64,000 nucleotides of DNA, from the NCBI RefSeq assembly GCF_006538705.1, contig NZ_BJLP01000002.1:1-64000 (forward strand), written 5' to 3'. Within the stretch, counting starts at the first letter, position 1; every line of letters begins with the position of its first letter. Below the pieces are notes generated by a model that saw only the letters and a list, made by a program, of their open reading frames with translations, had not been told where the DNA came from and made no database searches. Positions 62,959 to 64,000 of this stretch are shown here, one piece after another. The stretch is from Cellulomonas uda. Lineage in GTDB: Bacteria > Actinomycetota > Actinomycetes > Actinomycetales > Cellulomonadaceae. A program made the position numbers and the translations under genes.

Positions 62959-64000
62959 TCAGCCCGGGTACGCCGGGTCCCGCACCCCCTCGACGTGCGT
63001 GACGGCCGCCCACGTCGAGCCGACCAGCCGGTGCAGCGTGCCGTCGGTCGTCGCGACGTACACGACGCGCCCGCCCGCGAGGCCCGCGAGGTCGGGGACC
63101 TCGGCCTCGGTGGTCGTGCGCCCCGCGACGGGCACCTTGTGCACGAGCACCGACGAGTCGCTCGACCCCACGACGCCGAGCACGGACTCGTCGAGCCACA
63201 CGACGTCGCTCGCGTCCTGGAGCACCGCACCCGCGCGCACGGGCTCGCCGATGTTCTGCGGCGTGCCCTGCGCGTCGCGCACCACCGCCGCGACGTCGAC
63301 GGACACCCCGTCCGAGCCGCGCGAGACCACCGCGAGGCGGGTCGCGTCGCGCGCCATGCGCAACGCGACCACCGTGCGCCCGTCGAGCCACTCGGCGGGG
63401 ACCACGACCGGGTCGAGCCCCTGCTTGACCGCGATGACACCCTCGCCGGGCCGTGCGGTCCACACCCAGCCGAGCCGGTCGACCGACGGTGCGACGAGCC
63501 GCGGCCCGTCGAGCAGCACCTGCGAGGGGCTGTCCTCGAGCGGCACCGTCACGAGCGTGCCGGCCGGGTCGAGCATCACGCGGACGGTGCCGTCCTCGTC
63601 GCGCGCGGGCGAGCGGGCGCCCACCGGCAGCGGCGCGACGCCCTCGACCGGGCCCAGCCCGTCCTCGCCGAGCGTCACGAGCCGGTCGTCCTGGATCATC
63701 TCGACCGGTCCGTCCGGCAGGCCGCCGCGCTGCACCGACCGCGTGTCGACGATCGGCACGGAGCCCGCGGTGACCTTCACCTCGCGCACCCCGGGCACCT
63801 GCCGCAGCGTCGCGTCGAGCTGGGCGTACAGGCTCGCGGTGTCGCCCTTGAGCACGGTCGTGCCCATGTCGAGCGGCACGGTCGCGATGCCCGAGTCGTC
63901 GACGACGACGGTGTCGGCCTGCAGCTGCACGCCCTCGGGGACGGCCGTGGTCACGGCGTCCCGCAGCCACGGGGACGGGCCGGCGAGCAGCGCGCGCGCG
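62959..64000 (-). CDS. lpqB: LpqB lipoprotein, C-terminal part (cut by window end)
   Basis: The frame is open to the window edge, so the signal peptide and N-terminus lie outside. The visible 346 codons hold the end of a GerMN-type domain (LQADTVVVDDSGIATVPLD, TLRQVPGVREVKVTAG) and the LpqB beta-propeller-like domain, ending EGVRDPAYPG. LpqB assists the MtrAB two-component system, whose genes are expected just beyond the window. The call rests on domain order and its usual place upstream of comF and hpf. Confidence 0.88.
   Translation of the reverse strand, partial: ARALLAGPSPWLRDAVTTAVPEGVQLQADTVVVDDSGIATVPLDMGTTVLKGDTASLYAQLDATLRQVPGVREVKVTAGSVPIVDTRSVQRGGLPDGPVEMIQDDRLVTLGEDGLGPVEGVAPLPVGARSPARDEDGTVRVMLDPAGTLVTVPLEDSPSQVLLDGPRLVAPSVDRLGWVWTARPGEGVIAVKQGLDPVVVPAEWLDGRTVVALRMARDATRLAVVSRGSDGVSVDVAAVVRDAQGTPQNIGEPVRAGAVLQDASDVVWLDESVLGVVGSSDSSVLVHKVPVAGRTTTEAEVPDLAGLAGGRVVYVATTDGTLHRLVGSTWAAVTHVEGVRDPAYPG

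Overview
The window is high-GC DNA from an actinobacterium. Gene content and order (leuC-leuD-murA-plsC-gpsA, ddl, DUF3515-thiL, rpmB, DAK2-recG-rsmD-coaD-DUF177-rpmF-rnc-mutM, then secA, LysM/Rv3235, hpf, comF, lpqB) fit Cellulomonas or a close relative; that placement is inference, not a search result. At least fourteen genes show a -10-like hexamer 6 or 7 nt before an ATG or GTG, so leaderless mRNA appears common, as known for actinobacteria.

Bases 1-20,890 are an accessory, mobile-element-rich island of heavy-metal functions. It opens with an apparently complete IS21-family element (IstA, IstB). A degraded stretch follows: an 83-bp structure with perfect 22-bp inverted arms, a duplicated resolvase 3' end and a small orphan gene. 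Then come a serine resolvase overlapping a Fic toxin with its VbhA-like antitoxin, an ankyrin protein, a divergent merR/merA mercury module and a cmtR/cadD cadmium module.

From 9.2 to 19.4 kb lies a compact copper/thiol-redox cluster: CueP-like lipoprotein, CPH-type copper ATPase with a CsoR-like operator, two DUF305 proteins, a 16-cysteine Csp-type copper store, a 2Fe-2S ferredoxin-like protein, a 43-residue cysteine-pair miniprotein, a CcdA / membrane thioredoxin-like / glutaredoxin-like thiol relay, an OmpR-type two-component system, and DUF2933-like and SHOCT membrane proteins. Four 11-bp-phased direct repeats (consensus CGATGAAGGTTCGATGAAG) sit upstream of these transcription units and probably mark a regulon of the embedded two-component system. 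An IS3-family element (19,549-20,889) with a good -1 slippery site closes the island.

From about 21.1 kb the DNA is mostly housekeeping chromosome. 21.1-22.7 kb carries a NarL-type regulator and a D-2-hydroxyacid dehydrogenase. 22.7-31.8 kb is a long minus-strand run for DNA repair, RNase III, ribosomal protein L32, CoA synthesis, RsmD, RecG and a DAK2 protein. 32-37 kb has L28, ThiL, DUF3515, Ddl and a PLP enzyme. 37-41.9 kb (lipoproteins and an FtsX-type ABC transporter) interrupts the usual neighbourhood of gpsA and looks lineage-specific. 42-48.6 kb holds gpsA, plsC, murA, leuD, leuC and a divergent IclR regulator. 48.7-49.0 kb has tRNA-Glu and tRNA-Gln. 49.1-54.4 kb has TadZ/Ssd-like, SAF, HTH, LysM and Rv3235-like genes. 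54.5-64 kb has secA, a DMT transporter, a YcaQ-like glycosylase, hpf, comF, two small membrane proteins and the 3' part of lpqB, cut by the window end.
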